DNA from: an uncultured Chloroflexales bacterium
GTDB taxonomy: Bacteria; Chloroflexota; Chloroflexia; Chloroflexales; Chloroflexaceae
Assembly (NCBI GenBank): GCA_937902315.1
Contig: CALGUG010000067.1
Location: forward strand, 1 to 64,000
DNA length: 64,000 nt
Direction: 5' to 3'
A model generated the notes under the pieces. It worked only from the letters and a program-made list of their open reading frames with translations. It was not told the DNA's origin and did not search any database. Shown here in pieces: positions 47,313-57,143 of the stretch. Made by a program: the position numbers and the translations under genes. Position 1 is the stretch's first letter. The number at the start of each line of letters is the position of its first letter.

Positions 47313-47476
47313 ACCAAATCCGGTTGATTAGGTTCTCTTTGGCCTTCGGCAGAGCGGAACGTGTCTCTTTTTGTTGTGTGAGATTTCGCACGGCAGCGCG
47401 AAATCTCACACAAGCCTTTTCCCGGCTTTTCGTTTTTCTGAGCGAAGAGCATGCACGTCTTTAAACGGATTTGGTA
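47313..47476. repeat. Full-length MITE-like palindromic repeat, copy B
   Basis: A 164-bp copy in opposite orientation to copy A (3855-4019), with ends TACCAAATCCG / CGGATTTGGTA and TA flanks. The inner palindrome is TGTGTGAGATTTCGC ... GCGAAATCTCACACA. Nearly identical to copy C at 62813-62977. Confidence 0.8.
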
Positions 47477-47528
47477 TTAGTACTAAGGATGCCAGTCGGG
47501 AATAGCGCGAATGAGCGGGTGCGCATAC

Positions 47529-47640
47529 GCCCTTCTCCCGCAATGCGGGAGAAGGGTCGGGGATGAGGGCAGGCTAGCCCATCTGATAGCCGGAGGCGGA
47601 CGCGGTCAGGACCGAATGGATGCTAAGAGACTCGCCGCCA
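47529..47640. repeat. Composite dispersed repeat (CTCCCGCAATGCGGGAG plus GCGTCCGCC type)
   Basis: A short hairpin (TTCTCCCGCAATGCGGGAGAA) is followed by GGGTCGGGGATGAGGGC and an inverted GCGTCCGCC-type unit ending ACTCGCCGCC. The same composite occurs at 52038-52148. Confidence 0.7.
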
Positions 47641-47691
47641 AAGCGTGAATATGCAATGTATACTCACAAGGCTGCTAACAAAGAGGAAGAT

Positions 47692-48606
47692 CTATTGCGA
47701 GCGGCTTAAGCCAGCCAGTCGCGCGACCTGGCGCGCATACTGCTTATATTCGGGGCGGATTCGGGTGAACAACGGTTTGAGCAGTGTTTTAGGCAGCTCG
47801 TGCGGAGCGTGTTGAGCGACTAAGAGTGCATAGTGCAGAAACGAGCTCCACCAGAGCAAGCCTTGAAACGAGCCGTTAGCCGCCCGTCTGCGCACTGCCT
47901 CGGCCCACGGCAAAAAGGCCTTTGGGTAGAGCGAAGGATGTTCAGAGACATACTGGGCGCGTACCAGCAGATCGTTCAATTGGGCTTTGCTGAGGCGGCC
48001 CGTATTGCTGACGCGATAGCGGCTCAGTACCTCGGGCACCAACTGGCCACGCCAGCCATAATCGACCAAACGCAGCCAAAAATCCCAATCTTCATAGGTG
48101 ACAAAACTGCGGTCTTGCGAAAAACCCTTGACCTGCTGCCAAGCCAAGCGCCGAAAGAGCGTCGTCACCACCATGCGGCAGTCATAGATCAAGCGCTCAG
48201 GAGTAGGGTCGCCTCCTGACCAGGTACCCTCTTCGAGGCCACAAAAACGCACATTGGTGGTAACAAAACCGATCTCGGGCCGTTGATCGAGCACGGCGGC
48301 GGTGCGCTCCAAAAAGAGCGGCTCTAGCATATCGTCGGCATCGAGCGTTAAAATATACTCAGCCTGAGTGGCGGCGATGCCTGCATTGCGTGCGGCGCCC
48401 ACCCCCATATTCGGCTGTTCGATCAAGCGAATCGCACGCTCGGGCCAACGGGCGATCAAGGCGCGTGCGACCGCGCTCGTATCATCGCTGCTTCCATCGT
48501 TGACGATCAGTGCTTCCCAATCGTCGCGGGTTTGAGCCACCACACTCTCGAGCGCTTCTGGAAGGTAACGGGCTTGGTTGTAACAAGGAATAATAACAGC
48601 AATCAT
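47692..48606 (-). CDS. Glycosyltransferase family 2
   Basis: A 304-residue protein of GT-A fold. VIIPCYNQARYLPEALESVV, VNDGSSDDT, ARNAGIAATQ and the DxD-type DADDM are clear, and EDWDFWLRLVDYG supplies the usual catalytic-base region. It uses a nucleotide sugar in the cytoplasm to extend a glycan. Its ATG overlaps the stop of the bifunctional enzyme upstream by 4 bp, so the genes form a leftward operon. Confidence 0.9.
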   Translation of the reverse strand: MIAVIIPCYNQARYLPEALESVVAQTRDDWEALIVNDGSSDDTSAVARALIARWPERAIRLIEQPNMGVGAARNAGIAATQAEYILTLDADDMLEPLFLERTAAVLDQRPEIGFVTTNVRFCGLEEGTWSGGDPTPERLIYDCRMVVTTLFRRLAWQQVKGFSQDRSFVTYEDWDFWLRLVDYGWRGQLVPEVLSRYRVSNTGRLSKAQLNDLLVRAQYVSEHPSLYPKAFLPWAEAVRRRAANGSFQGLLWWSSFLHYALLVAQHAPHELPKTLLKPLFTRIRPEYKQYARQVARLAGLSRSQ

Positions 48607-50873
48607 CGCTTTATCACACGGCGCAGAGCTTGCATCACTTCACGGCGAAGCATATAGATGCCGCGATCTAGTTGATCTTGGCCGCGCCGTAGCAACGAAA
48701 GAGACCTGCTCAGAGAATGCCAAAGAGCTGTTTTGCGCAAGCGCAATAACAGACGAACCGGAGCCATTCCGCGCAAACGAGTCTCTAGCTGGTAGTGTTC
48801 GCTCACCAAACTAAGCGAAGCGTAGCCAACCGCTGGACTGACGGGCGGGCGCGCGGGCCGCTGGTGGGCTAGCTCAAACAAACTACTTATACGCTCGATC
48901 ATGCCAGCCGTGCTAAAGTGGGTTTCACAACGCAAGCGGCCCGCGCGCCCCATCGCCTGACGAAGCTGAGGATCATCGATCAAGCGCATCAAGCCAGCGC
49001 GATACTCTTGACGCTCGTTTGGCCCAGGCACCACCAAGATCCCACACTCAGGGGTGACTAACTCGGCCTGGCCGCCCACATCGGCAGCGATCGGCACGAG
49101 GCCCATCGCCAAGGCTTCATACAGCACCAAGGCAACACCCTCTTGCGAGGAAGGCAAAAGCAGACAATCGCTGGCGGCCATCAACTCGTGCACGCGCTGG
49201 TGCGAAACAGCACCTAACAAACGCACGCGCTCTTCTAAGCCGTAGCGCTTGATCAAGCCTGCTAGGGTGGATCGATATGGGCCATCACCCGCGATCAAGC
49301 CCACAAACATTCGACCACTGGCATAGAGTTCATGCAGCAAGTCGAGCACAAGCTCAGGCCGCTTCTCGGGCGCGAGCCGACCCACAAACAGAATTATCGG
49401 TGTTGTTTGGTCAATGCCCAACTCACTTCGCACAGCGGCCCGCAGTTCGTCATCGGGCCGCCAAGCAGCGGTATCGGTGCCGATATAGGCAACCTCGATC
49501 CGATCAGGCTCCGCGCCACGCTCGAGCATCCAGTTACGCACATAGTGCGAACTGGTGATATGCAGATCGAAGAGCCCATCGTTGTCGATGGCCGCACGCG
49601 GATAGCCCCCCGCTCGCCATGGGCCATCTTCCATATGCAGATAGTCGATGAAGCGCACTTGCGGGGCGCGCGACCGCAAATAGGGCAGCAGTTGATAGGC
49701 CAGCAGGCTATTGCTGATCAAAACGGTTTCGATCTGGCGCGACTCGATCAAATAGTGCAGAAAACGACCGTAGTTGGCGGGCGTAAGGAAGGCTGCAAGG
49801 TTAAAGACATCTTCGCTGAGGGCTTGTAGTTCGCCCATCCACGTGTGTTCAACATCGCGCAACAAGCAAACCGTCACACGATCGCCGCGCGCTTGCAGAC
49901 CCGCAATTAGGTCAAGCGCAAAGCGATCGGCCCCGCCAACCGTGATCCACGGCAACAACACCATAATCCGACGTTGGCCCTCTAGGCTGCGCAAGCGGTT
50001 TGCAAAGGGCAATTCGCTCGGCACAACGCTGTAGGTGTCGAGCAGGCCAGAGGCCTCGGCTCGCGGGCGCGGCACGCCGTCGCGAAACAGGTGCGGGTAA
50101 CGCTGTTTGAGTTCGCGTCGCAGTTGGCGTTCGGCTTGGGGGCCTTGATTAAAATCCCAGCGGTAGGAGGTATATTCAGAAGCTGCTTTACGCCGCGACC
50201 AGATCAAGTATTCGTGGATATCGTGGCCCCAATAGCCATTGGCTGCCGCCCGCATCCAGAATTCAAAGTCTTCAAGGCCGGTGCGGCGCGCCTCGTCGAA
50301 GCCGCCGAGTGCATCGAAAACAGTGCGCCGGATCATCGACTGCGTGCAGGCCATGTTCTCGTAGGGGAAGGCGTAACGGGTATCGAAGCCGCGCGGCCAG
50401 CGAATATTGACCGCACCGAAGACCGTCGTCCATGTGCTGGCAAAGGCGCTCTCAGGGTGAGCATGGAGCGTCCAAGCCAGCTTCTCAAGGCAGGTCGGTC
50501 CGATTAGATCGTCGCTGTCGAGCAAGAAGAGTAGGGGAGCACGGCTTTGGGCAACCCCTAGATTACGAGCTGCTGAAGGACCACGGTTGGGGCTATCGAT
50601 CACCCGGATTCGCTGGTCGGCGTTGCGCAATGCCAACAGGGTCTGCAAGGCCTTAGGGTCGCTCGATCCATCGTTAACGATGATCCATTCCCACTGTTGC
50701 AAAGACTGGCGCAAAACAGCGGTCACGGTCTCGAAGAAGAGCGGCCCTGTATTGTAATACGCAGTGATGATGCTTACTGCTGGAGGCGCATTCGGCTCAG
50801 CGGGCCGATAGCCAAAAGCAGGCGCAGGATAGGGCGATGGAACAGGCTCGAGCTGCTTTTGATCTAGCTCCAT
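48603..50873 (-). CDS. Bifunctional GT2-GT4 glycosyltransferase
   Basis: A 756-residue protein. Residues ~30-270 are GT2 (SIITAYYNTGPLFFETVTAV, VNDGSSDP, DSDDL, EDFEFWMRAAANG). Residues ~300-690 are GT4 (VLLPWITVGGADRFALDLIA, FVGRLAPEKRPELVLDLL, LLPSSQEGVALVLYEALAMG). A basic helical end may bind the membrane. The enzyme could add two sugars in turn. The GT4 half is close to the protein at 59739-61016. It overlaps both neighbours. Confidence 0.9.
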   Translation of the reverse strand: MELDQKQLEPVPSPYPAPAFGYRPAEPNAPPAVSIITAYYNTGPLFFETVTAVLRQSLQQWEWIIVNDGSSDPKALQTLLALRNADQRIRVIDSPNRGPSAARNLGVAQSRAPLLFLLDSDDLIGPTCLEKLAWTLHAHPESAFASTWTTVFGAVNIRWPRGFDTRYAFPYENMACTQSMIRRTVFDALGGFDEARRTGLEDFEFWMRAAANGYWGHDIHEYLIWSRRKAASEYTSYRWDFNQGPQAERQLRRELKQRYPHLFRDGVPRPRAEASGLLDTYSVVPSELPFANRLRSLEGQRRIMVLLPWITVGGADRFALDLIAGLQARGDRVTVCLLRDVEHTWMGELQALSEDVFNLAAFLTPANYGRFLHYLIESRQIETVLISNSLLAYQLLPYLRSRAPQVRFIDYLHMEDGPWRAGGYPRAAIDNDGLFDLHITSSHYVRNWMLERGAEPDRIEVAYIGTDTAAWRPDDELRAAVRSELGIDQTTPIILFVGRLAPEKRPELVLDLLHELYASGRMFVGLIAGDGPYRSTLAGLIKRYGLEERVRLLGAVSHQRVHELMAASDCLLLPSSQEGVALVLYEALAMGLVPIAADVGGQAELVTPECGILVVPGPNERQEYRAGLMRLIDDPQLRQAMGRAGRLRCETHFSTAGMIERISSLFELAHQRPARPPVSPAVGYASLSLVSEHYQLETRLRGMAPVRLLLRLRKTALWHSLSRSLSLLRRGQDQLDRGIYMLRREVMQALRRVIKR

Positions 50874-51550
50874 AGCCGATATTTAAGCAGAGCAAGGATC
50901 GCATAGAAGCCTTGGCTTGGCTTCATCTTCTTGCCTTCAGCGTAGGTGCGGCCCAAGTAGCTAACCGGAACCTCAAGAATGCGGTGTCCTTTGCGTAACA
51001 CTTTGGCGGTGATCTCTGGCTCTAGGCGGAAGTCGTTACTCTCGAGGTTGAGGCTACGCATAATATCGGTACGCATAACCTTGTAACAGGTCTCCATATC
51101 GCTGATCCAACAGTTATACAAAAAGTTGGTCAGGAAAGTGAGGCCTTTGTTGCCGATCGCGTTCCAAAAATACATACCAGTGTGGCGACCCATAAAACGG
51201 CTGCCATAAACCACATCGATTCGACCATCGACTATCGGCTTGACCAAGGCGTAATAGTCTTGAGGATCGTACTCCAAATCGGCATCTTGGATAATAACGA
51301 TCTCGCCGCGCGCATGGGTCAAACCGCTTCGTACAGCCGCACCTTTACCACGATTCCGAGGGTGGCGCACAACCCGAAAGGTTTCGGGGCGCTGCTCCGC
51401 ATATTCCTGCAAAATAGAAAAGGTTTCATCAGAAGAATTATCGTCAACAGCGATAATCTCTTTTTCAATATCTACTGCGTCGATCTGCGCAATGATCTCA
51501 CGCAAGGTAGCGGCTTCGTTGTAACAAGGCATAATGACTGAAAGCAGCAT
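50864..51550 (-). CDS. GT2 of the dolichol-phosphate mannosyltransferase type
   Basis: A 228-residue protein. SVIMPCYNEAATLREIIAQI, VDDNSSDETF, GKGAAVRSGL and QDADLEYDPQDY are diagnostic of DPM1-like enzymes that load a sugar onto a polyprenyl phosphate; no C-terminal membrane helices are present. The product could feed the GT-C enzymes in this region (for example 40334-42352, 57317-58423 or 58420-59676), which need a lipid-linked donor. First gene of the three-gene GT operon. Confidence 0.9.
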   Translation of the reverse strand: MLLSVIMPCYNEAATLREIIAQIDAVDIEKEIIAVDDNSSDETFSILQEYAEQRPETFRVVRHPRNRGKGAAVRSGLTHARGEIVIIQDADLEYDPQDYYALVKPIVDGRIDVVYGSRFMGRHTGMYFWNAIGNKGLTFLTNFLYNCWISDMETCYKVMRTDIMRSLNLESNDFRLEPEITAKVLRKGHRILEVPVSYLGRTYAEGKKMKPSQGFYAILALLKYRLWS

Positions 51551-51838
51551 AACCTTCCATACTCTCTGTTATTCAACCATCGGTGACAATAAGCAGCGCC
51601 CTAAACCGCGTAGCAATGCCCTTTGGTTCACTTTAGCGAACCTTATTATACCATAGGCTTAGGCAGCACAATCGCCTGAGCCCGAAACACAAATTTTACA
51701 CAATTTTCAAGCCTCGCTTAAGGGGTGCCAAGAGAAGATTTGGAAGCTGTTCGATCCTTCAAGCAAGCCACACTGCTTCTAGAAGATAGTTAGGCCACCG
51801 TCTCAGATTGCCCGTATCATAACAAATGCGATTATGTT

Positions 51839-51952
51839 ATACCAAATCCGGTTGATTACGTTCTATTTGGCCTTCGACAGAGTGGAACTTAACCATTTGT
51901 GTTATGAGACATTTTTGCGTTACAAGAGCGCAAGTCTGTAAACGGATTTATG
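51839..51952. repeat. Degenerate MITE-like repeat
   Basis: The left end TACCAAATCCGGTTGATTA and the following TTTGGCCTTCGACAGAGTGG match copies B and C. The central palindrome is eroded and the right end is AACGGATTTATGATTA. It is about 114 bp long. The wider stretch 51551-52526 holds repeats and a promoter, but no gene I can support. Confidence 0.7.
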
Positions 51953-52037
51953 ATTATTTCTTTTGGCCTTTGGCAGAGTGAAACTTGGGTATGTTTTCGG
52001 GTGTCGGAAGGCGCTTTGGGACTAGTACGCGCCTGCA

Positions 52038-52148
52038 CCCTTCTCCCGCAATGCGGGAGAAGGGCCGGGGAGGAGGGCCGCTAGCCTATCTGATAGCCGT
52101 AGGCGGACGCGCCAAGAGCCGAATGGGAGGGAGAGATCTCGCCGCCAA
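52038..52148. repeat. Composite dispersed repeat, second copy
   Basis: The hairpin TTCTCCCGCAATGCGGGAGAA is followed by AGGGCCGGGGAGGAGGGCC and an inverted GCGTCCGCC-type unit ending CTCGCCGCC. It matches 47529-47640 over its whole length. Confidence 0.7.
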
Positions 52149-52239
52149 AAGACAGACGGTATCGGGCGGATGCGCTAGCAGGGGGAGTGACGGGGTTCGA
52201 TTAGACGTATTTTTAACCAGAAACATATTTTATTTTTTA

Positions 52240-52268
52240 TTGACAATAATATACAAACCCCGTATTAT
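52240..52268 (+). promoter_or_regulatory. Promoter of the sugar ABC importer operon
   Basis: TTGACA (52240-52245), a 17-bp spacer and TATTAT (52263-52268) give a strong sigma-70 match and a leader of about 250 bases before the ATG at 52527. I see no operator palindrome in the leader. Confidence 0.7.
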
Positions 52269-52526
52269 CGGTTTTACATCCATATCTTTATCCATAAATT
52301 TGTGCTTGTTACTTCTCTCGGCAGCGCGTGACCTTTATCTAGAGTTGGGAGCTGTGGGTTAGGCCACATCTATAAAACTCTCCATGCGCTGACCGTTGAT
52401 CGCTCATATCGACTCGTAGACAGAAAGGAGCAGATCAGAACCACTTCTCGGACACATGTACGTAGGATATCGGTTACGGACATTCAACGATGAATTCTTG
52501 ACCGTAAACACTAAGGAGCTTTTGCA

Positions 52527-53942
52527 ATGTCGCAGGAAGAGCTTCCACGCCGAACCATCTCACGGCGTTCATTCCTATCCATGTTGGCCTTCAGCAGCGG
52601 TGCTTCTCTACTAGCCGCTTGTGGAGCTACAGTTCAGCCGGGTGGTCAATCGATCGCATCAGATTCCGAGAGTAGTAACAGCGCAGCAGAAGAGGCTTCT
52701 CGCCCAGCCCAGGCAACAGGCCCAGCCGAATTGCGCTGGGAGTTCCGTGGCGATGAAGTAGAGTTCGAACGCGCCAAAGCCAATATCGAAAAGTTCATGG
52801 AGAAAAACCCGAACATCAAGGTTAAAGTTGAGCGGGCTCCTGATGAACAGCGCGACGAAAAACTTGTGACCGCAATGATCGGCGGCACAGCGCCCGATGT
52901 TTTCGAGGCGTGGGGCGATATCGTTTATAAATTCGCCGACAAAGATCAGATTCTCGACCTCAACCCCTATGTCTCCGACCTGAGCGCAGACGATCTCAAA
53001 GACTTCTACAAATGGCAGTGGGACGGCTTCGCGGAATTCAATAATATCCGCTTTGGTATGCCGAAATACGTCAATATCATGTGTTTGTGGTACAACAAAG
53101 ACATGTTTGACGCCGCCAAAGTACCCTACCCCGACAAAAGCTGGAATCACGACGACTACGCTAATGCGATGAAGAAGCTCACCATTGATAGCGACAATGA
53201 TGGGCTGCCAGAAGTGTGGGGCGGTTGGATTCCGGCTTGGAGCTGGGACCGCTTCTGGTATCGCCTGCCTATGTGGGGCGGCGATGTACGCGACGCTAAC
53301 GATCCGGCCAAGTGCACCCTTGACGATCCCAAGAGCCAAGAGGCGCTTGAGTGGACCCGTAAGCTGATGTGGGACGATAAAGTGCTTGCGCAACCGCTGG
53401 CTCTGGGCGCAAAAAACTGGAGCGACGCGGTCTTCTATCCCCAAAAAGCCGCTATGTGTGAAGATGGCACCTATCCTCAAGCGGTTGCCCGCAATGTGGC
53501 AGGCAAGTTCCGCTGGGGCTATCAGCACGTACCGGTCGGTCCGGCTGGTATCCGCAAGGTGCTCGGCACAACCGACGGCTTCTGTATTTGGAAGAACACC
53601 AAATACCCCGATGCAGCTTGGGAGCTGGTTAAGTTCTTGAGCGGACCGATCTATCAAGAGGATCAGGTCAAAGCCACGGGTCTGTTGCCGGTGCGCTTCT
53701 CGGTGCTTGAGAAGTGGGAAAAGATCAATGTTGAACAAGCGCCCGAACTAGCAGATGTCAACCTGAACTGGGCGGTTGAAGCACTTCAAGAGGGCTATCC
53801 TAGCTCGCGACGTGTCTTCAAGAACCAGAATGCCGCTGCGGAGATTATTGTCCCAGCGCTCGAAAAGGTTTACAGCATCGGCGATACACCGGTATCCTAC
53901 TTGGCGGAAATCGCTCAAGAAGTCAATAAATCACAACAATAG
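52527..53942 (+). CDS. Sugar ABC transporter substrate-binding lipoprotein
   Basis: A 471-residue protein. The N-terminus has a twin-arginine motif (SRRSFL, residues 12-17) and a lipobox (LLAAC, Cys32), so it is probably exported by Tat and lipid-anchored outside the cell. The mature part is of the family-1 extracellular solute-binding type (ELRWEFRGDEVEFERAKANI, TAPDVFEAWGD), which captures sugars or short oligosaccharides. AAGGAG precedes the ATG. First gene of an import operon with two permeases and a dehydrogenase. Confidence 0.9.
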   Translation: MSQEELPRRTISRRSFLSMLAFSSGASLLAACGATVQPGGQSIASDSESSNSAAEEASRPAQATGPAELRWEFRGDEVEFERAKANIEKFMEKNPNIKVKVERAPDEQRDEKLVTAMIGGTAPDVFEAWGDIVYKFADKDQILDLNPYVSDLSADDLKDFYKWQWDGFAEFNNIRFGMPKYVNIMCLWYNKDMFDAAKVPYPDKSWNHDDYANAMKKLTIDSDNDGLPEVWGGWIPAWSWDRFWYRLPMWGGDVRDANDPAKCTLDDPKSQEALEWTRKLMWDDKVLAQPLALGAKNWSDAVFYPQKAAMCEDGTYPQAVARNVAGKFRWGYQHVPVGPAGIRKVLGTTDGFCIWKNTKYPDAAWELVKFLSGPIYQEDQVKATGLLPVRFSVLEKWEKINVEQAPELADVNLNWAVEALQEGYPSSRRVFKNQNAAAEIIVPALEKVYSIGDTPVSYLAEIAQEVNKSQQ

Positions 53943-54019
53943 GCCTTGCGGCGTCTGCGAGGTTGGGCCCTTTGCTCAACCTCGCATCTCTCAGCCTGAT
54001 CGGAACAGGGGACTTAGTT

Positions 54020-54958
54020 ATGGCACAGAATACAACAGCGCTGTCGAAGAAGCCACGTCGCCGCCTCAGTCAACGCCAGATCGAGGAGTTAGTCGCCTAT
54101 CTCTTCATCTCGCCTTGGGTCATTGGCTTTCTGATTTTCACCGTAGGCGCGATGCTCTTCTCGTTGGGATTGAGCTTCTTTGATACCGATCTTCTTTCTC
54201 GAACACGCTTTGTAGGGCCGGGCAACTACATTGCGCTCTTCCAAGACCCTCTGTTTATTAAATCGCTTTGGGTTACGAGCTACTACAGCTTAGCCGTGGT
54301 TCCCTTGGGCACGATTATAGCGCTCTTGATTGCGCTGATGCTGAACCAAAAGATCGTCTTCCAAGGCACCTTCCGAGTGATCTACTACCTGCCAGCGCTG
54401 GTGACAGGCGCTGCGGTCGCTGTACTCTGGACATGGGTCTTGAATCCTGATATCGGGCTGCTCAATGGTGCCCTTATGCGCCTTGGCATCCCCCGCGCCT
54501 CGCTCCCTCGCTGGTTCCTATCGGAAACGTGGGCCGTCCCTTCGATTATTCTGATGAGCTTGTGGGGCACTGGGGCCAATATGTTGCTCTATCTGGCTGG
54601 TTTGCAGAGCATTCCAACCCAGCTCTATGACGCCGCCAAGATCGATGGAGCAAACTCATTTCGGCTCTTCTGGCACGTTACCTTGCCGATGTTAAGCCCT
54701 ACGATCTTCTTCAACGTCGTTCTCAATATCATCGCTTCCTATCAGGTTTTTACCCAAGCCTATCTGCTCACCAACGGCGGCCCAAACAACGCTACGCTGA
54801 CCATGGTAATGTACCTCTTCCGCAAGGCCTTCCAACAGTTTTACTTTGGTTACGCCTCGGCGATCGCGTGGATTCTGTTTGCGATTATCTTGGCCTTTAC
54901 GCTGCTGGTGATCCGCAGTTCTGACGCGTGGGTCTACTACGAAGGGAGCCGTCGATGA
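54020..54958 (+). CDS. Sugar ABC transporter permease, MalF type
   Basis: A 312-residue protein with six membrane helices. YDAAKIDGANSFRLFWHVTL carries the EAA-loop motif that docks the ATPase. I choose the ATG at 54020 (MAQNTTALSKK) with GGGGAC upstream. It forms the channel with the next gene. No ATPase is encoded here, so a shared MsmK-like ATPase elsewhere is expected. Confidence 0.9.
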   Translation: MAQNTTALSKKPRRRLSQRQIEELVAYLFISPWVIGFLIFTVGAMLFSLGLSFFDTDLLSRTRFVGPGNYIALFQDPLFIKSLWVTSYYSLAVVPLGTIIALLIALMLNQKIVFQGTFRVIYYLPALVTGAAVAVLWTWVLNPDIGLLNGALMRLGIPRASLPRWFLSETWAVPSIILMSLWGTGANMLLYLAGLQSIPTQLYDAAKIDGANSFRLFWHVTLPMLSPTIFFNVVLNIIASYQVFTQAYLLTNGGPNNATLTMVMYLFRKAFQQFYFGYASAIAWILFAIILAFTLLVIRSSDAWVYYEGSRR

Positions 54959-55833
54959 GCCAGCTAGCATCGCAACAACAGGTTGTCAAAAAAGCGAGCA
55001 CCTATCGGATCAGCTACATCCTTTCTCAAGTCGCGCTCTATACGGCCCTGATCCTCGGGGCGTTCATCTTTATTCTGCCGCTCTTATGGATGCTTTCGAG
55101 CTCTGTAAAGCCGGGCTACCAAGTCTATGCCGTTCCGCCCGAATGGATCCCAGATTATTTTGTCTGGGATGGCTATATCCAGCCCTGGTCCCAATTTCCG
55201 ATGGGCACCTTCTATAAAAACACCATCATTTTAGTGGTGCTCAACACATTAGGAACCTTGCTCAGCAGTTCGATTGTAGCCTTTGCTTTCGCGCGTATGC
55301 GCTTTCGCGGGCGCGATCTGCTCTTTGTGGTTGTGCTCAGTACCTTGATGCTGCCGCCCCAAGTCACCTTAATTCCCACCTATTGGTTTTTCGCCCGATT
55401 AGGCTGGGTCAACACCTTAACACCGCTATGGGTGACGGCCTTCTTTGGAGCGCCCTTCAATATCTTCTTGTTGCGCCAATATTTTATGACGATTCCGCTC
55501 GAAATGGATGAAGCGGCTCGTATGGATGGCTGCAGCTGGTTCGATATCTATTGGCGGATCATGATCCCGCTAAGTGCTCCGGCCCTAGGTGTTGTGGCAG
55601 TCTTCTCGGTCACCCACTGGTGGAACGAGTTTATGGGGCCTTTGATCTATCTCAACAGCCAAGAGAACTTCCCATTATCGTTAGGCCTCGCACTACTCAA
55701 CTCACGCAACTTCAATAATGTCCAAGCCACCTTCGCTATGACAAGTATCGCCCTCATCCCTATGGTTGTGATCTTCTTTATCGCCCAGAAGCTCTATATC
55801 CAAGGGTTGGTGATCAGTGGCGTCAAAGGTTAG
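54955..55833 (+). CDS. Sugar ABC transporter permease, MalG type
   Basis: A 292-residue protein with six helices. MDEAARMDGCSWFDIYWRIM is the EAA motif and the end is typical for MalG-like subunits (LYIQGLVISGVKG). Its ATG at 54955 overlaps the stop of the first permease (ATGA), so both are made in equal amounts. Confidence 0.9.
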   Translation: MSQLASQQQVVKKASTYRISYILSQVALYTALILGAFIFILPLLWMLSSSVKPGYQVYAVPPEWIPDYFVWDGYIQPWSQFPMGTFYKNTIILVVLNTLGTLLSSSIVAFAFARMRFRGRDLLFVVVLSTLMLPPQVTLIPTYWFFARLGWVNTLTPLWVTAFFGAPFNIFLLRQYFMTIPLEMDEAARMDGCSWFDIYWRIMIPLSAPALGVVAVFSVTHWWNEFMGPLIYLNSQENFPLSLGLALLNSRNFNNVQATFAMTSIALIPMVVIFFIAQKLYIQGLVISGVKG

Positions 55834-55916
55834 GCCCTAGTTCGATTCTCCATTGATCGTGCAATCGCCCATGGTTAGGCCTCTCAACCTAGCATTCAGA
55901 CAAGGATGTTGCAGTT

Positions 55917-57050
55917 ATGTCTCGAACAGTTAAAGCTGGGCTCATCGGCTGTGGAAGTGTCTCGGTACGCGGTATTCTGCCCCACCTTAGCTTGCCCGAC
56001 GCTAAAGAAAAAGTCGAACTGGTAGCGGTCTGTGATGTGGTCGAGGAGCGTGCTAAAGCCGCTGCCGAACATTTTGGTGTTCCGCGCTACTACACGCAGT
56101 CAAAAGATCTGATCGAGCAGCCCGATATCGATCTGGTCTTGATCGCCACACCTATCCCGTACCACTACCCCGATGCCATGCTGGCGCTCAATGCGGGCAA
56201 ACATCTTTATATGCAAAAGACCATGGCGATGACTCTAGAGCAGGCCAACGAAATGGTCGAGACCGCTCGTGCGAAGGGCCTAACACTGGTCGCTTCCCCA
56301 GGTCAAATGCTCGCCCCAACCCTGCGCAAAGCACGCGAAATCATTCAATCTGGCGCTCTTGGCAAAGTCTACTGGGCGTTTGGCACAACCGCCGGCTCGC
56401 ACGAGCACGAGCCACTGCGCCAAGGCGATGGACCGCTGGCGGCCATCGACCCAACCTGGTACTACCGCGCTGGCGGCGGCCCGGTCTATGACATGACCGT
56501 TTATATGCTGCACAACCTTACGGGTGTGTTAGGGCCGGTCAAGCGTGTCACTGCTATGTCGGGCATCGGCCAAAGCGAACGGCGCTGGCGCGACAAAGTG
56601 ATCCAAGTCGAGATGGATGATAACACCATGCTCTTGCTCGATTTCGGCGATTCGGTCTTTGCAATGGCTGGCGGGCACAACTGCCATGGCGGACGCCTGC
56701 TCTCGTGGGGCACGATGGGCTTTTACGGCTCTGCGGGAAGTATGGAAGGCCCGCAACGCCAGATCCAAGTCAATAGCAGCGCTGCACTGCCCGATCTACC
56801 AAGCAACGAGCAAGGCACCTATATTCCCAACGACCCGCTACCTTATGTCAACGAGCTACATAAAGACATCAGCGAGTCGCACGTCTACGCCGACATTATG
56901 CACTGTGCCGACTGTATCCTCGAAGGCCGTTCCCCGATCGCCTCGGGCGAACACGCCGCCCATGTCATCGAAATCATCGAGAAGGGCTATACCGCCGCTC
57001 GCACCGGCCTAACCCAAGAGATCGTCAGCACATTCAGCCTCGCAGACTAA
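55917..57050 (+). CDS. Gfo/Idh/MocA-family oxidoreductase
   Basis: A 377-residue protein. The Rossmann fold (VKAGLIGCGSVSVRGILPHL; VAVCDVVEERA) binds NAD(P), and LYMQKTMAMTLEQANEMVE with GGGPVYDMTVYMLHNLTG gives the active-site region. Lys in MQKT replaces the usual EKP motif lysine context, still acceptable. Such enzymes oxidise or epimerise sugars and inositols, so this one probably acts on the imported substrate. 83 bp separate it from the permease, and a terminator follows. Confidence 0.85.
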   Translation: MSRTVKAGLIGCGSVSVRGILPHLSLPDAKEKVELVAVCDVVEERAKAAAEHFGVPRYYTQSKDLIEQPDIDLVLIATPIPYHYPDAMLALNAGKHLYMQKTMAMTLEQANEMVETARAKGLTLVASPGQMLAPTLRKAREIIQSGALGKVYWAFGTTAGSHEHEPLRQGDGPLAAIDPTWYYRAGGGPVYDMTVYMLHNLTGVLGPVKRVTAMSGIGQSERRWRDKVIQVEMDDNTMLLLDFGDSVFAMAGGHNCHGGRLLSWGTMGFYGSAGSMEGPQRQIQVNSSAALPDLPSNEQGTYIPNDPLPYVNELHKDISESHVYADIMHCADCILEGRSPIASGEHAAHVIEIIEKGYTAARTGLTQEIVSTFSLAD

Positions 57051-57063
57051 AGAGCGTGCATAC

Positions 57064-57096
57064 AAAAGAGGGTGGCTTGTGCAGCCACCCTCTTTC
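57064..57096 (+). terminator. Rho-independent terminator of the import operon
   Basis: The stem AAAGAGGGTGGCT / AGCCACCCTCTTT has a TGTGC loop and lies 15 bp after the dehydrogenase stop. Confidence 0.9.
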
Positions 57097-57143
57097 CTCA
57101 GTGATTTATTCTCGCGCGTTATGAGATCATCTGACTCAGTTCA

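Noticed and set aside
52659..53738. 359-codon minus-strand frame opposite the substrate-binding protein
   Set aside because: Long only because of codon bias of the true gene on the plus strand; it has no recognisable domain.
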